From CAIKNB01 sp041658705 (GTDB lineage: Bacteria; Patescibacteriota; Patescibacteriia; 2-12-FULL-60-25), in contig JBAZZT010000013.1 of NCBI GenBank assembly GCA_041658705.1, positions 1-41,645 on the forward strand: a stretch of 41,645 nucleotides of DNA, read 5' to 3'. Below, piece by piece: positions 15,208 through 23,109 of the stretch. Within the stretch, counting starts at the first letter, position 1, and each line of letters starts with the position of its first letter. A program made the translations under genes and the position numbers. The notes under the pieces were generated by a model. The model was not told where the DNA came from and made no database searches. It saw only the letters and a list, made by a program, of their open reading frames with translations.

Positions 15208-15238
15208 CCCCACGACTACTCGTGGGGCTGATTTTTTT
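15208..15238 (+). terminator. Intrinsic terminator after the 14766 gene
   Basis: CCCCACGA (15208-15215) pairs with TCGTGGGG (15220-15227) around a CTAC loop. A run of eight Ts follows. Confidence 0.85.
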
Positions 15239-15306
15239 TAAAATAGTTCCTGAGCTTCTTGTCGAAGGATTACCATGTCGGAATAAGGCAGCCCTTCGGC
15301 CGCCGC

Positions 15307-15334
15307 GTAGGGGTAATTCATGAATTGCCCCTAC
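15307..15334. repeat. GTAGGGG palindrome, copy 2
   Basis: GTAGGGGTAATTCA and TGAATTGCCCCTAC are complementary except for one G-T pair and have no loop. A degenerate CCTGAGC..TGTCGAAGG repeat lies just before it at about 15248-15270. Confidence 0.75.
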
Positions 15335-15347
15335 GGGAATATTTCTT

Positions 15348-15599
15348 TCATGGTACCGGGTCATGTCCTCCCTGCGACCATGGGTTGCAGCGCAGAAGAC
15401 GCTTGGTCGTCAGCCATAAGCCTTTGAACAAACCGTATTTGCCCAAAGCCTCGTAACCATATTCCGAACACGTGGGGTGGAAGCGGCAGACAGGATAAGG
15501 ATAGATGCGCGCCAAAGGACCGTGGTCGAGCGAGAGCGTATGCTGATAAGCCACAATCAAGAGCTGGCCCAAACGTTTGGGTAAATTCACGATCCTCAT
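15348..15599 (-). CDS. yidD: YidD, membrane protein insertion efficiency factor
   Basis: An 83-residue protein of the YidD family, a small membrane-associated factor thought to help YidC insert inner-membrane proteins. The hallmark CRFHPTCSEYGYEALGKYG block is intact, and LLRCNPWSQGGHDPVP is typical of the C-terminus. Its ATG overlaps the rnpA stop by four bases (ATGA), the usual coupling in this operon. yidC, which normally follows, is not present. Instead, a repeat region and a convergent gene follow. Confidence 0.93.
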   Translation of the reverse strand: MRIVNLPKRLGQLLIVAYQHTLSLDHGPLARIYPYPVCRFHPTCSEYGYEALGKYGLFKGLWLTTKRLLRCNPWSQGGHDPVP

Positions 15600-16009
15600 T
15601 TGGTTGTTTTTGGACGCCCCATTTTTTGCGCATGTTTCAGCGCACGTGAAGATGGTTTGACTGGTTTGGTCAGCGCTTCCGGAATCTTTGAGATCAAACG
15701 CGCGACTTCTTCGAGCATAGATTTATACTCGACGGTGCAGGCTTCAGGTTTGAGGATGAAGAGCAGATGCATCTCGGGAAGAATCAAGTTCCAGTTGGCA
15801 CGCACTGCTTCGCGCATGCGGCGTTTGGCGCGATTGCGGTCAACCGCTTTTTTCATCACCTTGGTCGAGGTGATGAAAGCGACTTTGCTCTTTTCACCCG
15901 TGATTTGACGCACGCGCAACGTGGCCAAGGGACCAAAAATTGACCGTCCTTGCTGGGCGAGCTTAATGAAATCGCGTTGCTTGGTCAGTCTTTTGGCTCT
16001 AGGAAGCAT
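15596..16009 (-). CDS. rnpA: Ribonuclease P protein component
   Basis: The protein subunit of RNase P, which assists the catalytic RNA in removing tRNA 5' leaders. The 137-residue product has the conserved RNR-type motif as NRAKRRMREAVR near residues 58-69, as well as the N-terminal LTKQRDFIKLAQQG. The C-terminal 25 residues are basic and extend beyond the usual family length of about 115-120. It follows rpmH on the same strand after a repeat-containing gap. No RNase P RNA gene was found in the window. Confidence 0.93.
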   Translation of the reverse strand: MLPRAKRLTKQRDFIKLAQQGRSIFGPLATLRVRQITGEKSKVAFITSTKVMKKAVDRNRAKRRMREAVRANWNLILPEMHLLFILKPEACTVEYKSMLEEVARLISKIPEALTKPVKPSSRALKHAQKMGRPKTTK

Positions 16010-16052
16010 GTTATCGTGTTATTGAAATCAGTCTGCATTAACGACGGAGAAT

Positions 16053-16102
16053 CAATCTCCAGAGATTGCCGCGCGCGTTAAGTATATGCGCTCGCAATGA
16101 CA
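16053..16102. repeat. Half-copy of the TGTCATTGCGAG repeat between rnpA and rpmH
   Basis: CAATCTCCAGAGATTGCC followed by a degenerate arm ending CTCGCAATGACA. It lies within the rpmH-rnpA transcript and could form a processing hairpin. Confidence 0.65.
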
Positions 16103-16112
16103 ATGAAAATAA

Positions 16113-16132
16113 GCCCCGGACTAAGCCGGGGC
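16113..16132 (-). terminator. Hairpin after rpmH
   Basis: GCCCCGG and CCGGGGC around a 6-nt loop. On the - strand it is followed by TTATTTTC, so it may attenuate transcription between rpmH and rnpA. Confidence 0.55.
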
Positions 16133-16138
16133 ATGTAC

Positions 16139-16285
16139 TTAACGGGCTTTTTTGACCACAAGGCGCTTGCGGCCTATGGCGCGCCTCCGGGAAAGCACTT
16201 TTCGGCCGTCTTTTGTCTTCATCCTGGCCCTAAAACCGTGGACTTTGACATAACGGCGCTTTTTCGGCTGGTAAGTTCTTTTCAT
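16139..16285 (-). CDS. rpmH: 50S ribosomal protein L34
   Basis: A 48-residue basic protein starting MKRTYQPKKRRYVKVHGF and containing GRKVLSRRRAIGRKRL, the conserved L34 pattern. At positions where bacteria commonly have KRxRxHGFRxRM, this protein reads KKRRYVKVHGFRARM. It is the first gene of the divergent rpmH-rnpA-yidD operon next to dnaA, the classic bacterial origin arrangement. Confidence 0.93.
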   Translation of the reverse strand: MKRTYQPKKRRYVKVHGFRARMKTKDGRKVLSRRRAIGRKRLVVKKAR

Positions 16286-16321
16286 GGCAGTTGGGTTATG
16301 GCGGCCAGAATATCAGGTGTT

Positions 16322-16401
16322 TTGAGCTTTTGCAAGATGCGGGTATAATCTATCCACTATTTATCAACATGTTTGACATTTTATAGCTCGACTGTTGATA
16401 T
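16322..16401 (+). promoter_or_regulatory. Two candidate dnaA promoters
   Basis: P1: TTGAGC (16322-16327), a 16-bp spacer and a perfect TATAAT (16344-16349). P2: TTGACA (16373-16378), a 17-bp spacer and TGATAT (16396-16401). ATCTATCCACTATTTATC between them contains a near DnaA-box (CTATCCACT), a possible autoregulatory site. Confidence 0.5.
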
Positions 16402-16427
16402 CTATCTACAATTTTCTTACTGTATCT

Positions 16428-17813
16428 ATGAATAACCAAGACATCTGGCGCGCCACCCTAGGCGAGCTGGAACTCGCGCTCTCCAAGGCAAATTTCACGA
16501 CCTGGTTCAAAAGTACCTTCATATCCGCCTTGGAAAACGGCCGTGTGGTGATTTCAGTGCCTAATACCTTCACCAAAGCCTGGCTCGAGAAAAAATATCA
16601 CGATCCGATCGTGCGAGCGCTGCGCAATGTAGCCCAACTTCCCATAAAAGAGGTGGTTTATCGCGTCGAAGTCAGGAATACCACGCCCTTGTTGCAATTT
16701 TCCGACCAAATCGAGTCTACGCATCGCGTCGAGGAGGATTTGGCGCAGCTCGAGCGGTCTTGCGGCTCCCAACCCACGAATGAAGTCGGTTTAAACCCGC
16801 GTTATACCTTTGATTCCTTTGTGGTAGGCAAAGCGAACGAGCTGGCACATGCCGCCTCCATCGCCGTATCGACCAAACAAGGCGAAGTCTACAATCCCCT
16901 GTTTATTTACGGCGGCTCTGGTTTGGGCAAAACCCACCTCTTGCAAGCCATCGGCCATCATATCCTCAAGATTTCGCCGCGCGCCAAAGTCATCTACGCC
17001 ACCTGCGAGCGCTTCACCAACGAATTCATCACCGCTGTGCGCAGCGGACAAGGCAAAGGCTTCAAAGATACTTATCGCAACGTGGATGTCCTGCTCATAG
17101 ACGACATCCAGTTCATCACCGGCAAAGAAAGTACCCAGGAGGAATTTTTCCATACCTTCAACACGCTGCATCAGAACAATAAACAAGTCGTCATCACTTC
17201 CGATCGCTCACCCAAAGACATCCAGGGCCTTGAGAGCCGGCTTCTGTCGCGCTTTGAGTGGGGCATGATCACAGATGTCTCGAGTCCTGATTTCGAGACG
17301 CGCGTCGCTATCCTTGAAACCAAGTCGCGGGAAAAGAACGTGGCGCTGAACCCGGAAATACTGCGTTATATCGCGGGCACCGTGCAATCGAACGTGCGCG
17401 AACTAGAGGGCGCGCTCAACAAGATCATCGCCTACCATCAATTCAAGAATACCGTGCCGACGCTTGAATCAGTCCAACTTCTTCTGCAAAGTTTCGTTCC
17501 TAACGTACCCAAACGCACCATCACCCCTCGTCGTCTGATCGAGATCGTAGTCGGTTACTACGACTTGTCGATGGAAGAGATCATCGGCAAGAGCCGCGAG
17601 CAGCGCTTAGCCTTCCCGCGCCAAGTTGCGATGTATTTGTTGCGTGAAGAAGGTAAGTGCTCGTTCCCAGCCATCGGCACGCACATCGGCGGACGCGATC
17701 ACACCACCGCGATGCACGCCTGTTCCAAAATATCCGGTCTATTGAAAGCCGATGAGCAACTTAAACGCGACGTCTCAATCATCCGCGAAAAGCTCTATTC
17801 TCAATCCGGATAA
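16428..17813 (+). CDS. dnaA: Chromosomal replication initiator DnaA
   Basis: DnaA binds origin 9-mers, oligomerises with ATP and opens the duplex. The 461-residue protein has domain I (about 1-85), a short linker, the AAA+ domain with Walker A GGSGLGKTH near 162 and Walker B LLIDDIQF near 223, and the arginine-finger region SRLLSRFEWG. DNA-binding domain IV ends in GGRDHTTAMHA near 420. I chose the ATG at 16428 because MNNQDIWRATLGELE is the family start; an upstream in-frame ATG at 16395 would start within the promoter P2 region. It has no Shine-Dalgarno sequence. Confidence 0.97.
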   Translation: MNNQDIWRATLGELELALSKANFTTWFKSTFISALENGRVVISVPNTFTKAWLEKKYHDPIVRALRNVAQLPIKEVVYRVEVRNTTPLLQFSDQIESTHRVEEDLAQLERSCGSQPTNEVGLNPRYTFDSFVVGKANELAHAASIAVSTKQGEVYNPLFIYGGSGLGKTHLLQAIGHHILKISPRAKVIYATCERFTNEFITAVRSGQGKGFKDTYRNVDVLLIDDIQFITGKESTQEEFFHTFNTLHQNNKQVVITSDRSPKDIQGLESRLLSRFEWGMITDVSSPDFETRVAILETKSREKNVALNPEILRYIAGTVQSNVRELEGALNKIIAYHQFKNTVPTLESVQLLLQSFVPNVPKRTITPRRLIEIVVGYYDLSMEEIIGKSREQRLAFPRQVAMYLLREEGKCSFPAIGTHIGGRDHTTAMHACSKISGLLKADEQLKRDVSIIREKLYSQSG

Positions 17814-18034
17814 ACTTGTGGATTCATATGTATACACGGTGCTTAACCTGGTACAAAAACCTTAACCCTAAAAAACAATACACAGTGAAGTCTGATTTAA
17901 TCCCCTTGAGTCCCCATTTGATGTGCATGAAAAACACCACTCTCAACCAATAAACACCGACTTAAATAAATCCCTCCACTTCATCCCCACCCCCTACTAC
18001 TACTACTTGTTTTATACTCTATCAACTAAGTAAT
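17814..18034. other. Putative replication origin (oriC), dnaA-dnaN intergenic region
   Basis: A 221-nt AT-rich gap at the position of oriC in many bacteria. At its right end lie, in order, TCATCCCCA (17981-17989, 7 of 9 matches to a DnaA box), a C-rich run to 17994, four CTA triplets (17994-18005) and an AT-rich TTGTTTTATACTCTATC stretch. That order (box, GC-rich tract, trinucleotides, AT-rich) matches the DnaA-trio unwinding element described for Bacillus subtilis. Other weak boxes include TGTGGATTC (about 17818). No perfect consensus box is present. TATACT at 18013-18018 may also serve as the dnaN -10. Confidence 0.6.
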
Positions 18035-19153
18035 ATGCATTTTGCCTGCACACAAGAAAATCTGATCCAAGGATTGAACATGGTGGGACATATAGCTGGA
18101 AAGAACGTAAACTTACCGGTGTTAGGGAATGTATTATTAAAAACAGAAGCAGGCGCTTTGAAGTTGTCGGCTACGAATCTTGAAATGGCGATTAATTGTA
18201 CGGTGCGTGGTAAGATTGAAGTCGAAGGTGAATATAGCGTTCCAGCTAAATTATTCTTGGATTACGTTGCACTCTTGCCGACGGGAAAAGTCGAATTGTT
18301 ATTGACTGAAGAGGGAATGGAAATTCGTTCCGGCGAGCAAGAAACTGTAATCCGGGGTTTGCCGGCCAGTGAGTTTCCTTTGTTGCCTAAGCTAGCTAAA
18401 GATGGTGGTGTGACTTTACCTGCGTTGGAGTTGAAACATGCGCTGTCGCAAGTAGTCTTCGCAGTATCAACCTCGCAATCACGGCCAGAATTGACGGGCG
18501 TCTCATGTAGCCTCGAGGGTGGAACGGCGGTTTTGGCCGCGACCGATTCTTATCGTCTGGCCGAGCGCTCACTTCGTTATACCGGCAGCTCCACCGGCCG
18601 CCACATCGTTCCAGCTAAGGCGTTTTTGGAAGCTATGCGCATCTTGGGGGCCTATAAGGATGAGTTGGACGTGCCGGAATCAGCTAACTTCAATTTTAAC
18701 GAGAATCAACTCGTCTTCGCATACGGAAATGTGGAGTTGATATCGCGTTTGATTGAAGGTTCGTATCCTGATTATCACCAAATTGTACCGCAGCAATTCA
18801 AGACCGAGGCGGTGGTGGCGCGCAGCGAGCTGCAGAAAGCGGTCCGTGCCGCCAGCCTGTTCTCGCGTCAAGGCCTGTTCGATATCCATCTTTCATTTGA
18901 TCCGCAAACCGGGACCTGCACAGTATCTTCGGCTGACCAAGGCACGGGTAAGACTAAGACAGTACTTAAAGGCGTAGTGAGCGGACAAGAAAACGACGTC
19001 ACGTTGAACTTCAGGTTCTTGAGCGATGGATTAAGTTCGATGATCGGCGAGAAGGTGCGTATCCGCCAAATAGACTCCATGAACCCGATGTTGGTCACGG
19101 CGGAAGATGTCGTGGAGCAATATAAATACATCGTCATGCCGATTAGGCAGTAA
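18035..19153 (+). CDS. dnaN: DNA polymerase III sliding clamp, beta subunit
   Basis: The beta clamp encircles DNA and tethers polymerases. The 372 residues match the standard length of three repeated clamp domains (about 1-125, 126-250, 251-372). Recognisable segments are NLPVLGNVLLK, SGEQETVIRGLPASEFP, SRPELTGVSC, ATDSYRLAERS and the C-terminal YIVMPIRQ. The ATG at 18035 follows the putative origin element and has no Shine-Dalgarno sequence. The first third of the gene is AT-richer in codon choice than the neighbouring genes. It ends at a symmetric terminator shared with the convergent PBP gene. Confidence 0.97.
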   Translation: MHFACTQENLIQGLNMVGHIAGKNVNLPVLGNVLLKTEAGALKLSATNLEMAINCTVRGKIEVEGEYSVPAKLFLDYVALLPTGKVELLLTEEGMEIRSGEQETVIRGLPASEFPLLPKLAKDGGVTLPALELKHALSQVVFAVSTSQSRPELTGVSCSLEGGTAVLAATDSYRLAERSLRYTGSSTGRHIVPAKAFLEAMRILGAYKDELDVPESANFNFNENQLVFAYGNVELISRLIEGSYPDYHQIVPQQFKTEAVVARSELQKAVRAASLFSRQGLFDIHLSFDPQTGTCTVSSADQGTGKTKTVLKGVVSGQENDVTLNFRFLSDGLSSMIGEKVRIRQIDSMNPMLVTAEDVVEQYKYIVMPIRQ

Positions 19154-19191
19154 GATAGAGAGTAGATGGTAGAGGGTAGCTAAGTCGAAAT

Positions 19192-19225
19192 AAAAAAAGA
19201 TGGACTTCGAAGTCCATCTTTTTTT
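19192..19225. terminator. Perfectly symmetric bidirectional terminator
   Basis: Seven As, a perfect 20-bp palindrome (GATGGACTTC then its complement, 19199-19218), then seven Ts. It serves both dnaN (+) and the PBP gene (-). Confidence 0.95.
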
Positions 19226-19234
19226 GGCTATCCT

Positions 19235-22075
19235 CTAGTCCACAATCACATGAATTCTTTCACCTGGATGAGTGTTGTTGTCTTTGTCTATCAAGACTCC
19301 GTAAAGCGCGTAATTTCCGCTGCCTGGGTAAGTCCATGAAAAGTTGCTGACCGTCGAACCCGGATTTATATCAGATCCGATAAGTCGCGCCGACCCGTTG
19401 GATGTCTCCATATACAAATCCATTTTCTTAGCTCCATTCAAATCGCTGACGCTGACATAGACCGAGCGGGGAAATGAGCTTGCGGAGATATTTTGGCCCG
19501 GTGTCGGGTCAGTTACGCGGATCAGGAGCGGGGTCGGATCGGCCGCCAGGTTAAGGGTTAGCGTAGCTTGTCCTTTATTCCCCACATCATCCGTGGCCGT
19601 GACGATTAGGTCGTGATAGCCGCGTTCGATTGAGTTAGGGAAAGATATAGCTACGTTCCAAGGTGTTTCGAGCTTGCTGCCGATTTGCGTGCCTTCGCAA
19701 GTGACTTCGATCTTCACGATACGGCGCTGGCTTGAGACCGAGATTTGGATTTGGGCGCTGCGGTCGTAGAGGGTGGCGTTGGCCGCAGGTGAGTCCAGCG
19801 TGACCCGTGGGGTGTTGTCTTTAGTGTGGACGTCGTCGTACTCGGTCGGCGGTGTTGAGGTGGCGGAGATCCAATTGTTGCGTTGCGCCCAGCTTTGCAC
19901 CGCCTTTTCCCAATTCGCGAACTGCGGGTCTTGGTTCGGATCTTTCGGCGCCGGACCGCGTGGATCGTCTTTGTCCAGGTAATACAATGTGTCGTGCGCC
20001 TGGCGGAACAAACGTTCCTCTACCAAGTCGGGCGGAGTCAGGTCGGTCGCTAATTTACCCGTGACCTTATCCAGTTTGATCGGGAACTCTATCTTGCCGT
20101 TCAAGATGGGTTTATCGGTCTGGATCGATGGCGGTGGGTTGAAGCGTTCGACCGGCGATTTATCCAGCGAACGCTGCATGAAATTCTTCCAGATCGGCGC
20201 GGCTATGCGCGAGCCATCTGCGCCGCTGCTCATTTCAGTGTTGTCGTTGTTGCCTACCCAGACGCCAGCCACGAGCGACGGCGTGTAACCCACAGTCCAA
20301 GCATCGTGGAAATTGTTGGTCGTGCCGGTCTTGACCGCGACGGGGCGTCCCGACAGGGTCAGGTAGTTGTTGACGCCAAAGATGAAAGCGCGCGAAGCGT
20401 TGTCTGATAGGATGTTTGAGATTCTTTGCGCAATTTCCTTGTCGAAGACCTGTTTGCCTTGTGGGTCTTTAAATTCCTCCAGAGTCTTGCCGGCGGCATC
20501 CTCGACTTTAAGGATCGCTGTGGTCGGATATTGCGTGCCTTCATCCGCGAAGGCTGCGTAAGCGTTAGCGTGTTCCAAGAGCTTCACTTCTCCGCCGCCC
20601 AAGACCAACGACAAACCGAAGCGGCTGCGGTCGCTAAAGGTCGTGTAACCGAGCTGCTCGGCGAAATCCAGCACGCGACCAACGCCCGTCAGATACAGCA
20701 TCTTGACCGCCGGGATGTTGAGCGAGCCTTGCAGCGCCTTGCGTACGGTGATGGGACCGTACTCTTTTAGGTTGTAGTTCTTCGGCTCGTAATTTCTGAT
20801 GTCAGTCTTGAACACCGTATTCACGTCCCACAAAATGGTGTCCGGCGTATAGCCTTTAATGAATCCTGCTGCGTAGACGATGGGTTTGAAGGATGATCCA
20901 GGCTGGCGCGGACGCAGGGTTACGTTGACTTGGCCATCATGCTCGGTGTCGAAGAAATCTTTGGAGCCGACCATGGAGAGGATCTCGCCGTTCTTCGGAT
21001 CAAGCGCGACTAGGGCGGCGTTGGTGAACTTGAAAGTCTTGCCTAATTTGTCGACGCCGTTGCGTACTTCTTCTTCGGCGATTTTTTGTTTATCCCAATC
21101 CAAAGTCGTGATCACCTTGAGGCCTTTTTGTTCCACCATACTCTGGCCGTATTTGTCTTCGAGTAAAGATTTCACATACATAACGAAGTGCGGTGCGGTG
21201 ATATTGCCGACTTTCTTCGGGATGAGCTTTTTCAGGGTATCGACTTGCTTGGCCGCCGCCGCTTCATCTTTAGAGATATAACCCTGCTCCGCCATGAGAT
21301 CAAGGATGTAATGCTGACGGCCGACCAAAGCCTGACGGTTGTCGCCGTGCAAGCCGGTGCCGTACGGCGAATAGGTATCCGGAGCTTGAGGCAACGCGGC
21401 TAACAGCGCCGCTTCGTCGATGGTCAGGTCTTTGGCTGATTTACCGAAATAGCTTTGCGCCGCGGACTCAATGCCGTACATGGTCGAACCATATGGGATC
21501 TCGTTCAAGTACATCTGAAGGATTTGATCCTTGGTGAAGACGCGTTCGATCTGCAACGAGAGAAGTATTTCTTTGAGCTTGCGCGTGGCAGTACGCTCGT
21601 TGGTCAAGACGGCATTCTTCACCAGCTGCTGGGTCAAGGTCGAGGTACCTTTGATTTTTTCGCCCTTGGCCAGGTTAGTGACCACGGCGCGGAGCAAGCC
21701 GCGCCAGCTGATGCCGTGGTGGGTATAAAAACCCTTATCTTCGACGGCGACCGTGGCGTGCGCCACATATGAAGGCAGGTCTTTGATCTGGATCAGGGTT
21801 CGATTTTCGTCGCCGTGGATTTCGTACAAAAGATGCGTGCCGGTGCGGTCAAAAATCTTGGTCGAAAGCTGCATTTCGCGGGTGATCAGGGAGTTGGGAT
21901 CAGGTAGGTCGCGCGAAATCCAGGCCAAGACCATGCTGAAAAAAAGTCCAAAGACCAAAACCACGCAGCCTATGACAAGAGCGGCGAGAATCCCCACTCT
22001 TTTCCATTCAGCCTTGTCTTTAGGCCACATTTTGGCGATTCGACCGTTTTTCACAGAAAAGCGCTTAACTACCAT
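19235..22075 (-). CDS. Class A penicillin-binding protein (PBP1A type)
   Basis: A bifunctional peptidoglycan glycosyltransferase and transpeptidase, anchored in the membrane by a helix at about 27-55. The 946-residue protein has a GT51 domain with catalytic VEDKGFYTHHG (Glu near 112) and KGTSTLTQQLVKN. The transpeptidase domain has SSFK (near 394), SLN (near 451) and KTGT (near 581), so both activities should be intact. The C-terminal 250 residues contain two Ig-like beta domains (VTLDSPAANATL and the final SGNYALYGVLIDKDNN block), as in some Gram-positive PBPs, probably spacing the enzyme in the wall. It is convergent with dnaN and divergent from the 3D-domain gene. Confidence 0.95.
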   Translation of the reverse strand: MVVKRFSVKNGRIAKMWPKDKAEWKRVGILAALVIGCVVLVFGLFFSMVLAWISRDLPDPNSLITREMQLSTKIFDRTGTHLLYEIHGDENRTLIQIKDLPSYVAHATVAVEDKGFYTHHGISWRGLLRAVVTNLAKGEKIKGTSTLTQQLVKNAVLTNERTATRKLKEILLSLQIERVFTKDQILQMYLNEIPYGSTMYGIESAAQSYFGKSAKDLTIDEAALLAALPQAPDTYSPYGTGLHGDNRQALVGRQHYILDLMAEQGYISKDEAAAAKQVDTLKKLIPKKVGNITAPHFVMYVKSLLEDKYGQSMVEQKGLKVITTLDWDKQKIAEEEVRNGVDKLGKTFKFTNAALVALDPKNGEILSMVGSKDFFDTEHDGQVNVTLRPRQPGSSFKPIVYAAGFIKGYTPDTILWDVNTVFKTDIRNYEPKNYNLKEYGPITVRKALQGSLNIPAVKMLYLTGVGRVLDFAEQLGYTTFSDRSRFGLSLVLGGGEVKLLEHANAYAAFADEGTQYPTTAILKVEDAAGKTLEEFKDPQGKQVFDKEIAQRISNILSDNASRAFIFGVNNYLTLSGRPVAVKTGTTNNFHDAWTVGYTPSLVAGVWVGNNDNTEMSSGADGSRIAAPIWKNFMQRSLDKSPVERFNPPPSIQTDKPILNGKIEFPIKLDKVTGKLATDLTPPDLVEERLFRQAHDTLYYLDKDDPRGPAPKDPNQDPQFANWEKAVQSWAQRNNWISATSTPPTEYDDVHTKDNTPRVTLDSPAANATLYDRSAQIQISVSSQRRIVKIEVTCEGTQIGSKLETPWNVAISFPNSIERGYHDLIVTATDDVGNKGQATLTLNLAADPTPLLIRVTDPTPGQNISASSFPRSVYVSVSDLNGAKKMDLYMETSNGSARLIGSDINPGSTVSNFSWTYPGSGNYALYGVLIDKDNNTHPGERIHVIVD

Positions 22076-22126
22076 AAGTTATTGTGAAATTTGTGTAATT
22101 TAAGCTTAAATATCACCATTACCCCC

Positions 22127-22155
22127 TTGACAAAATTGGCCTTATATGCAATTAT
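22127..22155 (+). promoter_or_regulatory. Promoter of the 3D-domain gene
   Basis: TTGACA (22127-22132), a 17-bp spacer and AATTAT (22150-22155), giving a leader of about 39 nt. Confidence 0.65.
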
Positions 22156-22200
22156 CTACGGTTTGGTGCTGAAGACTATTGCGCCGAACCACATTGTACT

Positions 22201-22728
22201 ATGGGAATACTCCAAAACGCTATTAAACTCTCGAAAAACCAGAAAAAAATGATTCTGGCCATGCTTGTCGTGTTTGCTTTGACGAGCACGCATGTCCAGG
22301 CTGCGGAGCCGTCGGAAGTCTTGCCGGATGCCCCGATGTGGCAAACGGGCGGACCTGTCTTTGATGACATGCCCGAACGCGCGTTGGTCGTGCCTGATGG
22401 TATTTCAGACGACAAGCCCAGCGTCGAGCAGAAGGTTAGGGTTATGCAGACTTCGGCCACCGCCTATACGTCCAGCGTCGAAGAGTGCGATGACACGCCC
22501 TTCATCACGGCCGACGGATCGCATGTCCGCGATGGCATCATCGCCGCCAACTTCTTGAAGTTCGGCACTAAGGTGCGTATCCCGGATCTCTACGGCGACA
22601 AGATCTTCGAAGTGCATGACCGCATGAACAAGCGTTTCCCTAATCGCATCGATGTTTGGATGACGACCAAGAGCGAAGCGCGTCAGTTCGGCGTCAAGCG
22701 TAATATCAAGATTGAGGTGCTTATATAA
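22201..22728 (+). CDS. Secreted 3D-domain protein
   Basis: A 175-residue protein with an N-terminal signal or anchor helix (KKMILAMLVVFALTSTHVQA, ending near 36). Its C-terminal 3D domain, at about 82-175, is named after three conserved aspartates. The domain resembles the catalytic core of MltA and the stationary-phase Spc/YuiC lytic transglycosylases. Visible landmarks are TAYTSS, DDTPFITADG, the FGTKVRIPDLYGDKIFEVHDRMN stretch (quoted here in part) and NRIDVWM. It probably cleaves or remodels peptidoglycan next to the divergent PBP. Between the signal and the domain is a 40-residue acidic linker. A GC-rich terminator follows. Confidence 0.87.
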   Translation: MGILQNAIKLSKNQKKMILAMLVVFALTSTHVQAAEPSEVLPDAPMWQTGGPVFDDMPERALVVPDGISDDKPSVEQKVRVMQTSATAYTSSVEECDDTPFITADGSHVRDGIIAANFLKFGTKVRIPDLYGDKIFEVHDRMNKRFPNRIDVWMTTKSEARQFGVKRNIKIEVLI

Positions 22729-22773
22729 ATAGGTCATATTGGTCCAATAGGACCAATGAGCCTCGACAAAGGA

Positions 22774-22806
22774 CTCCGTGGCTGGTAAATTCGGCCACGG
22801 AGCTTT
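22774..22806 (+). terminator. Terminator after the 3D-domain gene
   Basis: CTCCGTGGC (22774-22782) and GCCACGGAG (22794-22802) followed by CTTTTG. Confidence 0.75.
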
Positions 22807-22852
22807 TGTAAGCGAACGACAGTCTGCAGCATCGCGAGCGAACGCCGGCCTG

Positions 22853-22876
22853 CCACGTCGCTAGCGAGCGACGTGG
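22853..22876. repeat. Palindrome abutting tRNA-Cys
   Basis: CCACGTCGCT and AGCGACGTGG around AGCG. It matches the right-hand arm type of the repeat at 30112-30199. Its last two bases are the first two of the tRNA. Confidence 0.75.
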
Positions 22877-22949
22877 CCTGGTAGCCAAGTGGTAAGGCGA
22901 GGGTCTGCAAAACCCTTATTCGCGGGTTCGATTCCCGCCCAGGCCTCCA
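22875..22949 (+). tRNA. tRNA-Cys (anticodon GCA)
   Basis: The acceptor stem GGCCTGG pairs perfectly with CCAGGCC. The anticodon loop is CTGCAAA (GCA). The T arm is CGGG-TTCGATT-CCCG. The discriminator is U, a Cys identity element, and the CCA end is encoded. A T-tailed hairpin follows immediately. Confidence 0.96.
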
Positions 22950-22951
22950 GG

Positions 22952-22978
22952 AAAAAACCCCATTACAGGGGTTTTTTT
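22952..22978 (+). terminator. Terminator after tRNA-Cys
   Basis: AAAAAACCCC-attaca-GGGGTTTTTTT, symmetric, 3 nt after the CCA. Confidence 0.92.
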
Positions 22979-22980
22979 CT

Positions 22981-23060
22981 AATAACCAATATCCAATAAA
23001 CAATAATCAATCAAATCCCCATTCCAAGCATTGTTTATTGGATATTGGTTATTGATAATT
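22981..23060. repeat. ATTATTGATTATTGG-type palindrome, copy 3
   Basis: AATAACCAATATCCAATAAA on the left and its complement TTTATTGGATATTGGTTATT on the right, around CCCCATTCCAAGCA. Confidence 0.8.
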
Positions 23061-23074
23061 ACCGTCATCGATCA

Positions 23075-23103
23075 TTGTTTATTAGCCCTGTAACTGCTAT
23101 CTT
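23075..23103 (+). promoter_or_regulatory. Promoter predicting a leaderless mRNA
   Basis: TTGTTT (23075-23080), a 17-bp spacer and TATCTT (23098-23103). The -10 ends 6 nt before the ATG at 23110, so the transcript should start at or next to the start codon. Confidence 0.5.
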
Positions 23104-23109
23104 TTGCCC

